This document shows positions 24,275 through 33,213 of a stretch of 64,000 nt of DNA, piece by piece. This DNA comes from Chitinophaga sancti. Lineage in GTDB: Bacteria; Bacteroidota; Bacteroidia; Chitinophagales; Chitinophagaceae. Made by a program: the position numbers and the translations under genes. The notes below the pieces were generated by a model. It did not search any database, was not told where the DNA came from, and worked only from the letters and a program-made list of their open reading frames with translations. Within the stretch, counting starts at the first letter, position 1. Every line of letters starts with the position of its first letter. The stretch lies in assembly GCF_034424315.1 (NCBI RefSeq), contig NZ_CP139972.1, positions 1,426,001-1,490,000 of the forward strand, written 5' to 3'.

Positions 24275-25666
24275 TTGAAACTGCAAAACATTCCGGTGCT
24301 ATGCCTGCTGCTGTACGCGGCAACAGGCTATGCCGCACCAAATGACACTTTACCGCTATCACTTCAGCAGCTTATTGCCACTGCACAATCCCACAGCAGG
24401 CAGTTAAAACTCTCACAGGCAGCCATAGACGTGGCCAAAGCAATGTCAGACGAAGCGAAATTGTCAAAACTCCCCTATTTAAATTTTACTGCAGATGCGG
24501 GCTACCTCGGCAATGTGGCCGTGATAGGATTAGGGAGCATGCCTTCAGGATCTTATGAAATGCCTCATTTTTCTAATAACTATGGCCTGATGGCATCGTA
24601 TATCGTCTATGCCGGCGATAAGCTGAATACGGGCATTAAACTGGCTTCTATTGAAGAAAGGATTGCCGGCCTGAATTATGAAAGAGCGAACCAGGATGTG
24701 AAACTGGTCCTGTCCGGCTACTACCTCGATCTGTATAGTTTATTGAAGCAACGCAGGGTGTATGAAGAGAACATTGCCGAGAGCAAACTCCTGCAGGACA
24801 AGATCAAAAACCGCTATGATGCAGGTACTGCCCTAAAAAGTGATTTTGTGCGAAGCGAGTTGCTGGTGGCCAATATGGAACTGGCCTTATTAAAGCTCAA
24901 TAACAACATTGATATCATTAATAATAAACTGGTGGAGATGGTGGATTTGCCGGAGCATACGGTGATTGTGCCGGAGGAAATCAGTGGTGTTGATCATGAA
25001 GGTATGCTGGCAGGTGCTAAGGCCAAACTACCTGAACAGGAACGTGCATACCCTGGTTATGAAAACACGATGCCCGCCCGGGAGCCCAGCCTGCCCGAAT
25101 ACCAAAAAACAGCAGCCCTTTACAATCCCGATCTTGCTACGAATCGACTCGCCATTTCAGCTGCTGAAAAGAGTTTCAAAATGGTTCGCGCAGATCGCCT
25201 CCCCTCCATCAGTTTATTTGCCACCAGTAATTTTAACCGCCCATTCATATACGACCTTCCAGCTATTGACATCTATTCCAACCTATGGATGGCAGGTGTG
25301 CGCCTGAACTATGACATTGGCAGTTTGTATACAAACAAGCGCAAATCAAAAACCGCTGAACAGCGCATTACACAAGCCCGTATGGCAGCTACCCTGGGTG
25401 AAGAGCATGTACGCACCACTGTTTACGAGGCATACAAACATTACAGGGAATCTATTGATCAACTGACTGCCATGAAAAAAGAGCTGGCCCTGGCCAATGA
25501 AAACTATCGCCGTGTCACCAACAGTTACCACCAGCAACTGATGCTCATTACCGATGTCATGGATGCCAGCAATGCACGCTTATCAGCAGAGCTGCAATTG
25601 CAAACCGCACAGGCACATATCGCATTTACATACTATCAATTACTAAGAACAACAGGAAAGTTATGA
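24275..25666 (+). CDS. TolC-family outer-membrane efflux protein
   Basis: The outer-membrane channel of a tripartite efflux pump (463 aa). It has a signal peptide (KLQNIPVLCLLLYAATGYAA) and two TolC repeats of long coiled-coil helices (LIATAQSHSRQLKLSQAAID; then NPDLATNRLAISAAEKSFKM). The central part holds an unusual acidic linker (about residues 230-275). The only in-frame start with a proper signal peptide is TTG at 24275. Its stop overlaps the HlyD gene by 4 bp. Confidence 0.9.
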   Translation: MKLQNIPVLCLLLYAATGYAAPNDTLPLSLQQLIATAQSHSRQLKLSQAAIDVAKAMSDEAKLSKLPYLNFTADAGYLGNVAVIGLGSMPSGSYEMPHFSNNYGLMASYIVYAGDKLNTGIKLASIEERIAGLNYERANQDVKLVLSGYYLDLYSLLKQRRVYEENIAESKLLQDKIKNRYDAGTALKSDFVRSELLVANMELALLKLNNNIDIINNKLVEMVDLPEHTVIVPEEISGVDHEGMLAGAKAKLPEQERAYPGYENTMPAREPSLPEYQKTAALYNPDLATNRLAISAAEKSFKMVRADRLPSISLFATSNFNRPFIYDLPAIDIYSNLWMAGVRLNYDIGSLYTNKRKSKTAEQRITQARMAATLGEEHVRTTVYEAYKHYRESIDQLTAMKKELALANENYRRVTNSYHQQLMLITDVMDASNARLSAELQLQTAQAHIAFTYYQLLRTTGKL

Positions 25667-26691
25667 AGAAAAAGAACCTTGCTTTTAATATATTCTTTGG
25701 ACTGATTGCAGTAGCGGCCATCGTGATCGCAACCAGGTATTTCTTTCATCTCAGTACCAGGGAAATGAGTGATGATGCGCAGGTACAACAACTCCTCTCC
25801 CCTGTCAATGCCCGGGTGGGCGGGTATATCAGGGAGATCCGTTTTACCGAATTCCAGCAAGTACACAAGGGTGATACCCTCGTCATCATCGATCCAGGTG
25901 ATTACCTGGTACAGAGATCCCTGGCTGAAGCAGGACTGCTCGATGCACAGGCAGGCAAGTCTGTGGCACAGTCTACCGTAAGCACAGTACAAAGTAATCT
26001 TTCAATTTCTGATGCGAACATCGGGGAGATCAGGGCACGGCTCTGGAACGCGGAAAAGAACCTGCAACGCTATGAGATCCTGCTGAAACAGGAATCTATT
26101 ACCCAGCAGCAATATGACCAGGCAGCCAGCGATTACGAATCCCTGAAAGCCCGCCTCCTATCACTGGAGAATGTTAAAACCGCCTCCTCCCGCTCTGTTA
26201 CGGAAGCCAGCAACCGGGTTTCTGTGAATGAAGCCAATATCAAAAGAGCGGAAGCGAACCTGGAGATGGCCAACCTGAACCTCAGCTATACAGTGATCCT
26301 CGCTCCCTGCGATGGCACGATTGGCCGGAAGACGATCATCGTAGGCCAGCTGGTGCAACAGGGACAGCCTATTGTAAGTGTGGTAGATGATAAACAGAAA
26401 TGGGTGACAGTGAACTTCCGGGAGAAACAAATGCCACAGGTGCAGGTGGGAAAAAAGGTACGCATTCATATTGATGCCTTTCCTGACAAGGAGTTCAGCG
26501 GCCAGGTGCAGTCTATTGCGACTGCTACGGGAGCCGTATTTTCTATGGTGCCGACGGACAATGCGACCGGCAATTTCGTAAAGGTGCAGCAACGTATACC
26601 CGTACGGGTGGAGTTTACAGCAGATAATGACAAGGCTCTTTTATCCCAGCTGCGTGCAGGAATGAATGCCGTAGTGACCATTTCAAAATAA
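25663..26691 (+). CDS. HlyD/EmrA-type periplasmic adaptor
   Basis: This membrane-fusion protein (342 aa) links the inner-membrane MFS pump to the TolC channel. One N-terminal membrane helix (NIFFGLIAVAAIVIATRYFF) is followed by a biotinyl/lipoyl half-motif (VGGYIREIRFTEFQQVHKGD), long coiled-coil hairpins (SVAQSTVSTVQSNLSISDAN, ITQQQYDQAASDYESLKARL), the second lipoyl half (LAPCDGTIGRKTIIVGQLVQ) and a beta-barrel (VTVNFREKQMPQVQVGKKVR). It overlaps the TolC gene by 4 bp and precedes the MFS gene by 4 bp. Confidence 0.93.
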   Translation: MKKKNLAFNIFFGLIAVAAIVIATRYFFHLSTREMSDDAQVQQLLSPVNARVGGYIREIRFTEFQQVHKGDTLVIIDPGDYLVQRSLAEAGLLDAQAGKSVAQSTVSTVQSNLSISDANIGEIRARLWNAEKNLQRYEILLKQESITQQQYDQAASDYESLKARLLSLENVKTASSRSVTEASNRVSVNEANIKRAEANLEMANLNLSYTVILAPCDGTIGRKTIIVGQLVQQGQPIVSVVDDKQKWVTVNFREKQMPQVQVGKKVRIHIDAFPDKEFSGQVQSIATATGAVFSMVPTDNATGNFVKVQQRIPVRVEFTADNDKALLSQLRAGMNAVVTISK

Positions 26692-26695
26692 GGCT

Positions 26696-28243
26696 ATGAA
26701 TAATCGGATTGCGGCTTTAAAGCCCTGGGTGCCCAATAATGCAGGCTTGCTGCTTTACCTGCTCTTTGTGTTTACATTCCAGTTTTCGAATGGGGTGTAT
26801 ATGAGCCTGTTGGGCGAGATCATTGGTGCTAACCAGTTTTACAGGGAGGATCTGTCTTATGCTTTCCAGGCATCGATGGTGGGCATGTGCGTAGTATTTC
26901 CATTATTATTCAGGTTTAAGTTCAGGTATTTATCACAGGAGATCTTACTTGTTACGTCAGCAGTGACGCTGGTATTGATCCTGGTGAGTGTATATACCAG
27001 CTCGATCCCTGTATTAGTGGTGGCAGGTTTCTTTATTGGTGCATTTAAAATGGTGGGCACCTTTGAGTCCTTCAGTTCCATTCAGCTGATCATTACGCCC
27101 AGTCGTGATTTCGGGATCTTTTTCAGCGTGGTGTATACGGTGGTATTGTTAAGTGTACAATTATCCGGTTTGATGGCGGTATACCTGGCGGATCATTACA
27201 ACTGGCAACTGATGTACTACATAATGAGCGGGATGCTGGGCGTACAAATTCTACTGGTGCTTGTTTTCCTGCGCCCGATACGGGTGATCAGGAAATTACC
27301 ATTGGTAGGGATCGACTGGAAAGGGATGGCATTGTGGTCTATGCTGCTGATGACCATTGCCTTTGTAGCGGCTTATGGACAATTGGAAGACTGGCTGGCA
27401 TCAGAGAAAATAGTTTATGCGACGGTGTTGATTGGATTGCTGGCGCCACTTGTTTACCTGCGAACGGTGAGCACGCGGAGAGCCTATATTTTACCCGTGT
27501 GTTTTAAGTTCCGGAACGTGAATATTTCAGTCGTGATGATCTTACTGCTGCAGATATTTCTGAATACGAGCAACAGTATTTTAAGTCCTTTTACTGCCGC
27601 TATCATGAAACTGGACAGGGTGAATACGATCAACCTGAACTGGTGGGTGGCAGCGGGGATCTTGTTAGCCGCCGTTTTTTCACTCATCTGGTTTACTAAG
27701 ATTAACGGGCCATTCAGGTGGTTGTTTGCCCTGGGTTTTACAAGCCTGACCCTATATCATGGTCTGCTCTTCTTTTGTTTCAGTTCCGCGGCGGGCAAAG
27801 AGATTCTAGGGCTGCCTTATATGCTGAGGGGATTTGGGAACCTGATTGTTTATGTGGGTGTGGCTAAGTATATGATGAAGGATGTATCGTTCCCGCTTTT
27901 TCCGCAGGCGTTGTTTATTGTGGGGTTGGCCAGGAATGCGATCGGGGGCACGATGGCGGGGGCTGCGATTGGTGACCTTGAGCATCATAAGGTGACGGAT
28001 TACCTGCTTAAACTGGCGGCTAAGACGGATGCCGTCCAGACCGGGCATATGCCGGCAGGGGCATTGTATGGTAAGTTTTACCTGCAATCATTGCTGCTGG
28101 CGGGCAGGGATATATTTGGTCTGGTAACAGTGATGGGAATGGTCATCGTAGTGGGTATTATTTTTTATCACTTCCAGCAACCATTTGTGCGGCGGATGCC
28201 GGGATGGAACTACGTCAGGAAAATGAAGTTCTATCAAAAGTAA
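26696..28243 (+). CDS. MFS drug-efflux permease (EmrB/DHA2-like)
   Basis: An inner-membrane transporter of 515 aa with about 14 hydrophobic segments, the count expected for proton-coupled DHA2 pumps that work with EmrA-type adaptors. The first helix is around NAGLLLYLLFVFTFQFSNGV. A charged loop (RPIRVIRKLPLVGIDWKGM) sits mid-protein. It is the third gene of the TolC-HlyD-MFS operon. The substrate is unknown; antibiotics or other amphiphiles are the usual guess. Confidence 0.88.
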   Translation: MNNRIAALKPWVPNNAGLLLYLLFVFTFQFSNGVYMSLLGEIIGANQFYREDLSYAFQASMVGMCVVFPLLFRFKFRYLSQEILLVTSAVTLVLILVSVYTSSIPVLVVAGFFIGAFKMVGTFESFSSIQLIITPSRDFGIFFSVVYTVVLLSVQLSGLMAVYLADHYNWQLMYYIMSGMLGVQILLVLVFLRPIRVIRKLPLVGIDWKGMALWSMLLMTIAFVAAYGQLEDWLASEKIVYATVLIGLLAPLVYLRTVSTRRAYILPVCFKFRNVNISVVMILLLQIFLNTSNSILSPFTAAIMKLDRVNTINLNWWVAAGILLAAVFSLIWFTKINGPFRWLFALGFTSLTLYHGLLFFCFSSAAGKEILGLPYMLRGFGNLIVYVGVAKYMMKDVSFPLFPQALFIVGLARNAIGGTMAGAAIGDLEHHKVTDYLLKLAAKTDAVQTGHMPAGALYGKFYLQSLLLAGRDIFGLVTVMGMVIVVGIIFYHFQQPFVRRMPGWNYVRKMKFYQK

Positions 28244-28249
28244 AAGGAA

Positions 28250-28270
28250 GGGGGGCGGAATGCGCCCCCC
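28250..28270 (+). terminator. Terminator after the efflux operon
   Basis: GGGGGGCG-GAAT-GCGCCCCCC forms a very GC-rich stem directly after the MFS stop codon. No T tract follows at once, but a second hairpin lies at about 28321-28338. Confidence 0.65.
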
Positions 28271-28400
28271 GGTAGCCGGATAAAAAGGGGGTGTCTCACG
28301 TTTTTGAGGCAGCCCTGACCATCCATCGATATTTTCGATGGTTTAGATAGAAAAATAAGGTTTGGCCGATCCATCAAACTTCAGACCTTTGCAGAGATTT

Positions 28401-29576
28401 ATGGAACAGCTTATTGAAAATTCAAAACCTCCCTACACCGTCCTGTTCCTGGCAGGATTTTCACAGATCATCCTGTGGGGTGGTTCTTATTTCATCTTAT
28501 CCGTATTATCCGCACCGATTATGCAGGAAACCGGCTGGTCTTATCAGCAGGTATATGGCTGCCTTTCCCTGGCCCTGCTCATCTCGGGTTTGTTACTACC
28601 AGCCATCGGGAAACTGATCCAGCACACCACGCAGAACTATATCCTTCACTACGCAGGAATTGTGATGGGTATTGGCCTTATCATCGTCGGACTGGCAACA
28701 AGCTATGCCTTGTTTGTACTGGGTTGGATTGTCATCGGCATTGGTATGGGCATGGGCTTATATGATGCGCTATTTGCCTCACTGGGCAAGCTGTTCGGCG
28801 GCAAGGCAAGGAAGGTGATTGTCTGGGTGACACTGATCGCCAGTCTCGCGCCGTCTCTTTCATGGCCTTTTACCTCTTTTTTGTTACACGAACTGGGATG
28901 GCGGCATACCTGTTTTACATTGGCGGGGATCTTAATGGTCGGCATTTATCCTTTACATAAATATATCTTCAGACCCGTGCCGCCAAAGGTGCAGGTTTCC
29001 GCTGGTGGCAGCATTTCTTTCCGTACTCCGATCTTTTACCTCTTGCTGGCCAACTTCACCATTGGCGCCCTTATTACCACTGGGGTGGTAGTTCACCTCA
29101 TCGACATCCTGCGTGCAAAGAAAATCGATATGTCTACCATCCTGATGATCGTGGCATTCCTGGGGCCTAGCCAGTCTGCCGCCCGTACCCTGGAAATGCT
29201 GATTGCTAACAGGAGCGCGGTAGAGATGGCCTTCATTTCCACCTTTGCCATGCTATTGGGTATCGGCCTGCTCTTCTTCCATCCCAGTCTTGCTACCATA
29301 GGAATAATTATCTTTGGGATCGGAAACGGCATGCGGTCTGTGTTGAGAGGCACTTTACCATTATCAATTTATGGTCCTGAACAATATCCCCTGGTCATAG
29401 GCCGGCTGGCACGCATGCCACTTATCGCACAGGCGGCGGCACCTTTTATCGGCGGGTTCATGATCCAGCAATTCGGTACTACCACTTATTTATGTTCGCT
29501 CTGCGCACTCTTATTGATCAATCTTGTATTAATCCGGTATATCAAATCATATGAATTACAATTTCAGAAAAGCTAG
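28401..29576 (+). CDS. MFS transporter, 12-helix type
   Basis: A 391-aa inner-membrane permease with about 12 hydrophobic segments, starting at MEQLIENSKPPYTVLFLAGF. A conserved early-loop pattern is GIGMGMGLYDALFASLGKLF (about 110-130). The second half contains the stretch FLGPSQSAARTLEMLIANRS, typical of a group of small MFS permeases of unknown substrate. I preferred the ATG at 28401 over a TTG further upstream. It overlaps the GNAT gene by 26 bp, so the two are likely co-translated. Confidence 0.85.
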   Translation: MEQLIENSKPPYTVLFLAGFSQIILWGGSYFILSVLSAPIMQETGWSYQQVYGCLSLALLISGLLLPAIGKLIQHTTQNYILHYAGIVMGIGLIIVGLATSYALFVLGWIVIGIGMGMGLYDALFASLGKLFGGKARKVIVWVTLIASLAPSLSWPFTSFLLHELGWRHTCFTLAGILMVGIYPLHKYIFRPVPPKVQVSAGGSISFRTPIFYLLLANFTIGALITTGVVVHLIDILRAKKIDMSTILMIVAFLGPSQSAARTLEMLIANRSAVEMAFISTFAMLLGIGLLFFHPSLATIGIIIFGIGNGMRSVLRGTLPLSIYGPEQYPLVIGRLARMPLIAQAAAPFIGGFMIQQFGTTTYLCSLCALLLINLVLIRYIKSYELQFQKS

Positions 29577-30090
29577 TCTGCATGAACAACCGGCCATCTG
29601 GGAGATACTGGCACAGGCCATTCAAAGAAGGAAGGCGGATGGCAGCAAGCAGTGGCAGGACGGCTATCCGAACCCGGATGTGGTAAAAGGAGACATCGAA
29701 AAAGGGCATGGATTTGTGCTTACGGAAGGCGATGAGATCCTGGGTTATGTAGCGATCCTCATCAACGACGAACCTGCATATGGCGTTATTGATGGGAAAT
29801 GGCTGACGGAGGGCGATTTTGTGGTATACCACCGCGTGGCCATCTCTGAAAAGCACCTGGGGAAAGGGCTTTCGAAAATCATGCTCAATTATATTGATGA
29901 ATATGCTTTACTGCATGGCATTCACAGTGTGCGGGCAGATACGAACTTTGACAATCCTAAAATGATGGGCGCTTTCGAAAAAAGCGGGTATGTATACTGC
30001 GGGGAAGTTTATTTCCGTGGCTCAGCCAGGAAGGCATATGAGAAAGTACTTACTCATCCTCATGCTTCAACTCCAGCAGGATCTTTTTAA
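29551..30090 (+). CDS. GNAT-family N-acetyltransferase
   Basis: A 179-aa acetyl-CoA-dependent acetyltransferase. It shows the beta-bulge strands YVAILINDEPAYG and FVVYHRVAISEKHLGKGL, with the pantetheine-binding Q/RxxGxG/A-like motif KHLGKGLSK, then MLNYIDEYALLHGIHSVRAD and a final FEKSGYVYCGEV typical of the fold. The acceptor is unknown. It overlaps the MFS gene upstream by 26 bp and converges with the LysR gene, sharing 41 bp. Confidence 0.88.
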   Translation: MNYNFRKASLHEQPAIWEILAQAIQRRKADGSKQWQDGYPNPDVVKGDIEKGHGFVLTEGDEILGYVAILINDEPAYGVIDGKWLTEGDFVVYHRVAISEKHLGKGLSKIMLNYIDEYALLHGIHSVRADTNFDNPKMMGAFEKSGYVYCGEVYFRGSARKAYEKVLTHPHASTPAGSF

Positions 30091-30931
30091 ATTCCTTGAT
30101 CGCCTTTGTTTCATAGGCTTCTTTCAGCGAGATAATATTTGTATTGCGCACCAGTGATTTTTCATCGATAGGGATCGTTACCAGGTCTTTGTCAATTACA
30201 CTCGTTTGTACTACGATGCTATACCACTTGCCTGTTTTCACGAGGTCCAATACGGTAGGAATATCATTGACCTCGATGGAGAATTTCGGATCCAATCCAT
30301 ATCTCGTAAATGTTTTACTGATGATATGACTGCTGCTGTATCCCCTTGTAGCAATGACCAGGGGCAGCTGGCAGATCTCATCCAGTGAGATGATCTTTTT
30401 CCTGGCCAGCTTGGATTCTTTCTTGGCCACCACCACCATGGGGCTGCTGAACAATTCCTGGTAATTGAAATGCGGTACATCTATGCCTTCATGAAAGGCC
30501 AGGCTGAAATCCAGTTCGAACTGGTCCAGGCGGTCGAACAATCCGAGGGAAGAATCGTATACCACTTTCATATTGATATGAGGGAACTCCGCGGCAAACT
30601 GGATCAGGGCTTTTGTAAAAAAGTTCTTCAGACTATAAGCCACGCCTACGGTCACGGTACCGATGTGCAGGTTGTTCAGGTCCCTGATCATCTGCAATCC
30701 ATCTTCGGCCTTTTTCACTGACTGCTTGGCATAATCAGTAAACAATTTCCCGGCTTCGGTCAGTGTGATCTGTCTGCCAATACGGTTAAAGAGCGGCGTG
30801 TTTAGTTCCGTTTCCAGTTGTTTGATCTGCTGTGAGAGAGTACTCTGACTGATATGCAGCTGTTGTGCTGCTTCGGTAAAGCTGAGTAGCTCCTGTGCCT
30901 TCAGAAAGTATTTAAGCTGTCTATGCTCCAT
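30050..30931 (-). CDS. LysR-family transcriptional regulator
   Basis: A 293-aa regulator with the classic N-terminal HTH (MEHRQLKYFLKAQELLSFTE, AAQQLHISQSTLSQQIKQLE) and a periplasmic-binding-like effector domain (GTVTVGVAYSLKNFFTKALI, LPLVIATRGYSSSHIISKTF). The start at 30931 is the usual one; upstream in-frame residues are unlike LysR. It is divergent from the DHFR-like gene (132 bp apart), the standard LysR-target arrangement. Its 3' end overlaps the GNAT gene by 41 bp on the opposite strand. Confidence 0.93.
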   Translation of the reverse strand: MEHRQLKYFLKAQELLSFTEAAQQLHISQSTLSQQIKQLETELNTPLFNRIGRQITLTEAGKLFTDYAKQSVKKAEDGLQMIRDLNNLHIGTVTVGVAYSLKNFFTKALIQFAAEFPHINMKVVYDSSLGLFDRLDQFELDFSLAFHEGIDVPHFNYQELFSSPMVVVAKKESKLARKKIISLDEICQLPLVIATRGYSSSHIISKTFTRYGLDPKFSIEVNDIPTVLDLVKTGKWYSIVVQTSVIDKDLVTIPIDEKSLVRNTNIISLKEAYETKAIKEFKKILLELKHEDE

Positions 30932-31063
30932 ATTTGCGGTAGATCGGTTTACGCCCGAAGCTACGTTTTCGCTAAGATATAAGATCGGTCTGCCGGTGGT
31001 AATGATCAATATCATTATTCCCCATAATTTTAGTAATATGCAATTAAACACTAAATGTAGGCC

Positions 31064-31594
31064 ATGGAAAGAAAAGTGATCCTGTACATAGCTACCAGCG
31101 TAGACGGATATATTGCCCAAGCGGACGACGACCTGAGTTTCCTATCTATTGTAGAAAAAGAGGGAGAAGATTATGGCTATGCTGAATTTATTCAAACCAT
31201 CGATACGGTCATTATTGGCAGGAAGACTTATGACTGGATCCTGGGCCATGTGCCGGAGTTTCATCATGCGGATAAAACCACGTATGTAATTACACGGACG
31301 GCAAGGGAAAGTATCGGGAGTACGCATTTTTACACCGGCTCTTTACAGGAACTGGTCAGCCACCTTAAGAGGGAAGCAGGTAAAAATATCTTTTGTGACG
31401 GGGGCGCAGAGATTGTGAATGCGTTATTACAGGACAAGCTGATTGATGAATTTGTGATTTCGATCATTCCTGTGTTGTTGGGCAGCGGCACAAAATTGTT
31501 CCAGGATGGCCGGGGGGAACAATTATTAGAGTTGGTATCGGTAAAACATTTTGAGAAAGGATTAACGCAGCTGCATTATAAAGTAAGCCAATAA
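31064..31594 (+). CDS. DHFR-like / RibD C-terminal domain reductase
   Basis: A 176-aa NADPH-dependent reductase-like protein. Motifs include VILYIATSVDGYIAQADDDL, the cofactor-binding TVIIGRKTYDWIL, and FCDGGAEIVNALLQDKLIDE with IPVLLGSGTKLF near the end. These are standard in the stand-alone RibD_C/YyaP family, whose substrates are mostly unknown. A true folate role is unlikely. It is divergent from the LysR regulator, which probably controls it. Confidence 0.88.
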   Translation: MERKVILYIATSVDGYIAQADDDLSFLSIVEKEGEDYGYAEFIQTIDTVIIGRKTYDWILGHVPEFHHADKTTYVITRTARESIGSTHFYTGSLQELVSHLKREAGKNIFCDGGAEIVNALLQDKLIDEFVISIIPVLLGSGTKLFQDGRGEQLLELVSVKHFEKGLTQLHYKVSQ

Positions 31595-31598
31595 AGAT

Positions 31599-31625
31599 AG
31601 GAGCAATGGAACTTCAATTGCTCCT
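31599..31625 (+). terminator. Terminator after the DHFR-like gene
   Basis: AGGAGCAAT and ATTGCTCCT form a perfect 9-bp stem, followed by CTTTATG. Confidence 0.75.
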
Positions 31626-31643
31626 CTTTATGCTTCCCCTCTT

Positions 31644-31680
31644 ATAAAAAAACAACACTGGTATAAGAATATACCAGTGT
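31644..31680 (-). terminator. Terminator of the sod gene
   Basis: ACACTGGTAT and ATACCAGTGT form a perfect 10-bp stem. On the minus strand it is followed by TTGTTTTTTT, a textbook Rho-independent terminator about 105 bp after the sod stop. Confidence 0.8.
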
Positions 31681-31784
31681 ATTGCATGAACTTTTACAAA
31701 AGGTCCTGTATAATTTGCGCTGCATTTGCAGGCACTTCATCCAGATTTTAGAATGGTTTATTATATTGCGCGATTTACAAGGGC

Positions 31785-32408
31785 TTATTTAGTTTTTGCT
31801 TTAGCAAAACGTTCGTTGATGACATCCCAATTAACAATCTTCCAGAAATTAGCTACATATTCCACACGTTTGTTCTGGTAGTGTAAATAGTAAGCATGCT
31901 CCCACACATCCAAACCCAGCAAAGGTTCTCCTTTCACAATTTCACCCAGCTCCATCAGGGGATTATCCTGGTTGGCAGTAGAGGTGATCTTTAATTTCTT
32001 TTCTGCTGTTGACCAGATCAGCCATGCCCATCCTGAACCAAAACGGGTCATTGCCGCTTCCGCAAATTTGGTCTTGAAATCTGCAACAGATCCAAACTCC
32101 TGTATGATGGCTGTAGCAAGGTCGCCGTTCACTTCTCTTTCGGATGGCGCGGAGAACTGTGGCCAGAAAAAACTATGGTTATAATGGCCACCACCATTAT
32201 TGCGGATCACCGGCGGCAGTTCCCCGATCTTGCGGAACAGCTCTTCCAGGGAGAGGTCCGCATAAGGTTTGCCTTCCAGTCCTTTGTTCAGGTTATCGAC
32301 ATAGGCCTGGTGGTGTTTGGAATAATGGATGGTCATTGTCTGGGTGTCAATCACTGGCTCTAATGCATCATATCCGTATGGTAACGGCTCCAATTTGTAT
32401 GTACTCAT
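31785..32408 (-). CDS. Superoxide dismutase (Fe/Mn type)
   Basis: A 207-aa cytoplasmic enzyme that dismutates superoxide. The metal ligands are visible: His in MTIHYSKHHQAYVDNL, His in GGGHYNHSFFWPQF, and Asp plus His in LLGLDVWEHAYYLHYQN. The Gly-rich GSGWAWLIW stretch is family-typical. Sequence alone does not settle Fe versus Mn. It is transcribed away from the SufR-like regulator, with a palindrome between the two genes over its own -33 region, suggesting redox or iron control. Confidence 0.95.
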   Translation of the reverse strand: MSTYKLEPLPYGYDALEPVIDTQTMTIHYSKHHQAYVDNLNKGLEGKPYADLSLEELFRKIGELPPVIRNNGGGHYNHSFFWPQFSAPSEREVNGDLATAIIQEFGSVADFKTKFAEAAMTRFGSGWAWLIWSTAEKKLKITSTANQDNPLMELGEIVKGEPLLGLDVWEHAYYLHYQNKRVEYVANFWKIVNWDVINERFAKAKTK

Positions 32409-32434
32409 ATGCTGATCGTTTTTAACAGTACGAA

Positions 32435-32474
32435 GATAGACAATTAACTTAATAAACCAAATGTTTATTTGGTT
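32435..32474 (-). promoter_or_regulatory. Promoter of sod with palindromic candidate operator
   Basis: On the minus strand TATCTTCG (32435-32442) resembles the -7 element, with TTG about 19 bp upstream. The palindrome AACCAAAT-GTTT-ATTTGGTT (32455-32474) covers the -33 site, a good position for a repressor. Confidence 0.55.
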
Positions 32475-32499
32475 AAATAGTTTGATAAAGGATTTGTTC

Positions 32500-32507
32500 T
32501 ATCTTTG
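32500..32507 (+). promoter_or_regulatory. -7 promoter element of the SufR-like regulator gene
   Basis: TATCTTTG matches TAnnTTTG exactly and lies 28 bp before the start codon. The -33 part is not clear. The palindrome at 32455-32474 sits just upstream, so the regulator could also control itself. Confidence 0.5.
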
Positions 32508-32534
32508 TTATACCCAATAATTACTTTGTTTATT

Positions 32535-33164
32535 ATGAAAATGACTTTGCCCGATAATGAGAGAGCGCTGCTATTGCTGAAGACGAAAGGTCCTCAGCCC
32601 CTGGTATCCTTAGCTAAAGACTTGAATGTGAGTACTGAAGGGGCTCGTTTTCAGCTCATTAAATTGTCTAATGAGGGCCTGGTAGAAACGCACACGGAAT
32701 CGAAGGGAAAAGGCAGGCCGCAGCAGGTATGGTCATTAACACAGCTGGGGCATGCAAGGTTCCCGGATACGCATGCGGAGCTGACGGTACGTCTTATTAA
32801 GAAAATGCAGGATACCCTGGGAGAAGCGGCCTTGTTAGAAGTTATTGAGGCGAATGGGAAGGATGGCCAGCGGAAATACCTTCACCAGTTGAGCGGTGTT
32901 GAAGACCTGGAAGGCAGGGTGAGCGGATTGGCAAAGATCAGGGATGAGGAAGGCTATATGGCGGATTATTCCAAAAATGAGGAGGGGTATCTATTAGTAG
33001 AGAACCACTGCCCTATTTGTTCGGCGGCACAGGCCTGCCTGGGATTTTGCAGAGCGGAGCTGGAGACTTTTAAGACGGTATTAGGGGAGCATGTGTCGGT
33101 AGAAAGAGTAGAACATATTGTAAAGGGGGGCCGGCGTTGCGCGTATAAAATAAAACCACAATAA
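32535..33164 (+). CDS. SufR-like Fe-S-type transcriptional regulator
   Basis: A 209-aa regulator with an N-terminal winged HTH (LLLLKTKGPQPLVSLAKDLN, STEGARFQLIKLSNEGLVET) and a C-terminal domain with clustered cysteines (NHCPICSAAQACLGFCRAEL and a distal RRCAYKIK). SufR-type proteins bind an Fe-S cluster through such cysteines and respond to iron or oxidative stress. It is divergent from sod with a palindrome in between, so sod is the likely target. The ATG at 32541 is an alternative start. Confidence 0.82.
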   Translation: MKMTLPDNERALLLLKTKGPQPLVSLAKDLNVSTEGARFQLIKLSNEGLVETHTESKGKGRPQQVWSLTQLGHARFPDTHAELTVRLIKKMQDTLGEAALLEVIEANGKDGQRKYLHQLSGVEDLEGRVSGLAKIRDEEGYMADYSKNEEGYLLVENHCPICSAAQACLGFCRAELETFKTVLGEHVSVERVEHIVKGGRRCAYKIKPQ

Positions 33165-33181
33165 AAGCATTTAACAAAAAA

Positions 33182-33206
33182 GGGCCGCATCGCTGCGGCC
33201 CTTTTT
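33182..33206. terminator. Bidirectional terminator between converging genes
   Basis: GGGCCGCA-TCGC-TGCGGCCC flanked by A and T runs on both sides. It serves the regulator gene (+) and nrdA (-). Confidence 0.9.
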
Positions 33207-33213
33207 AATATCC

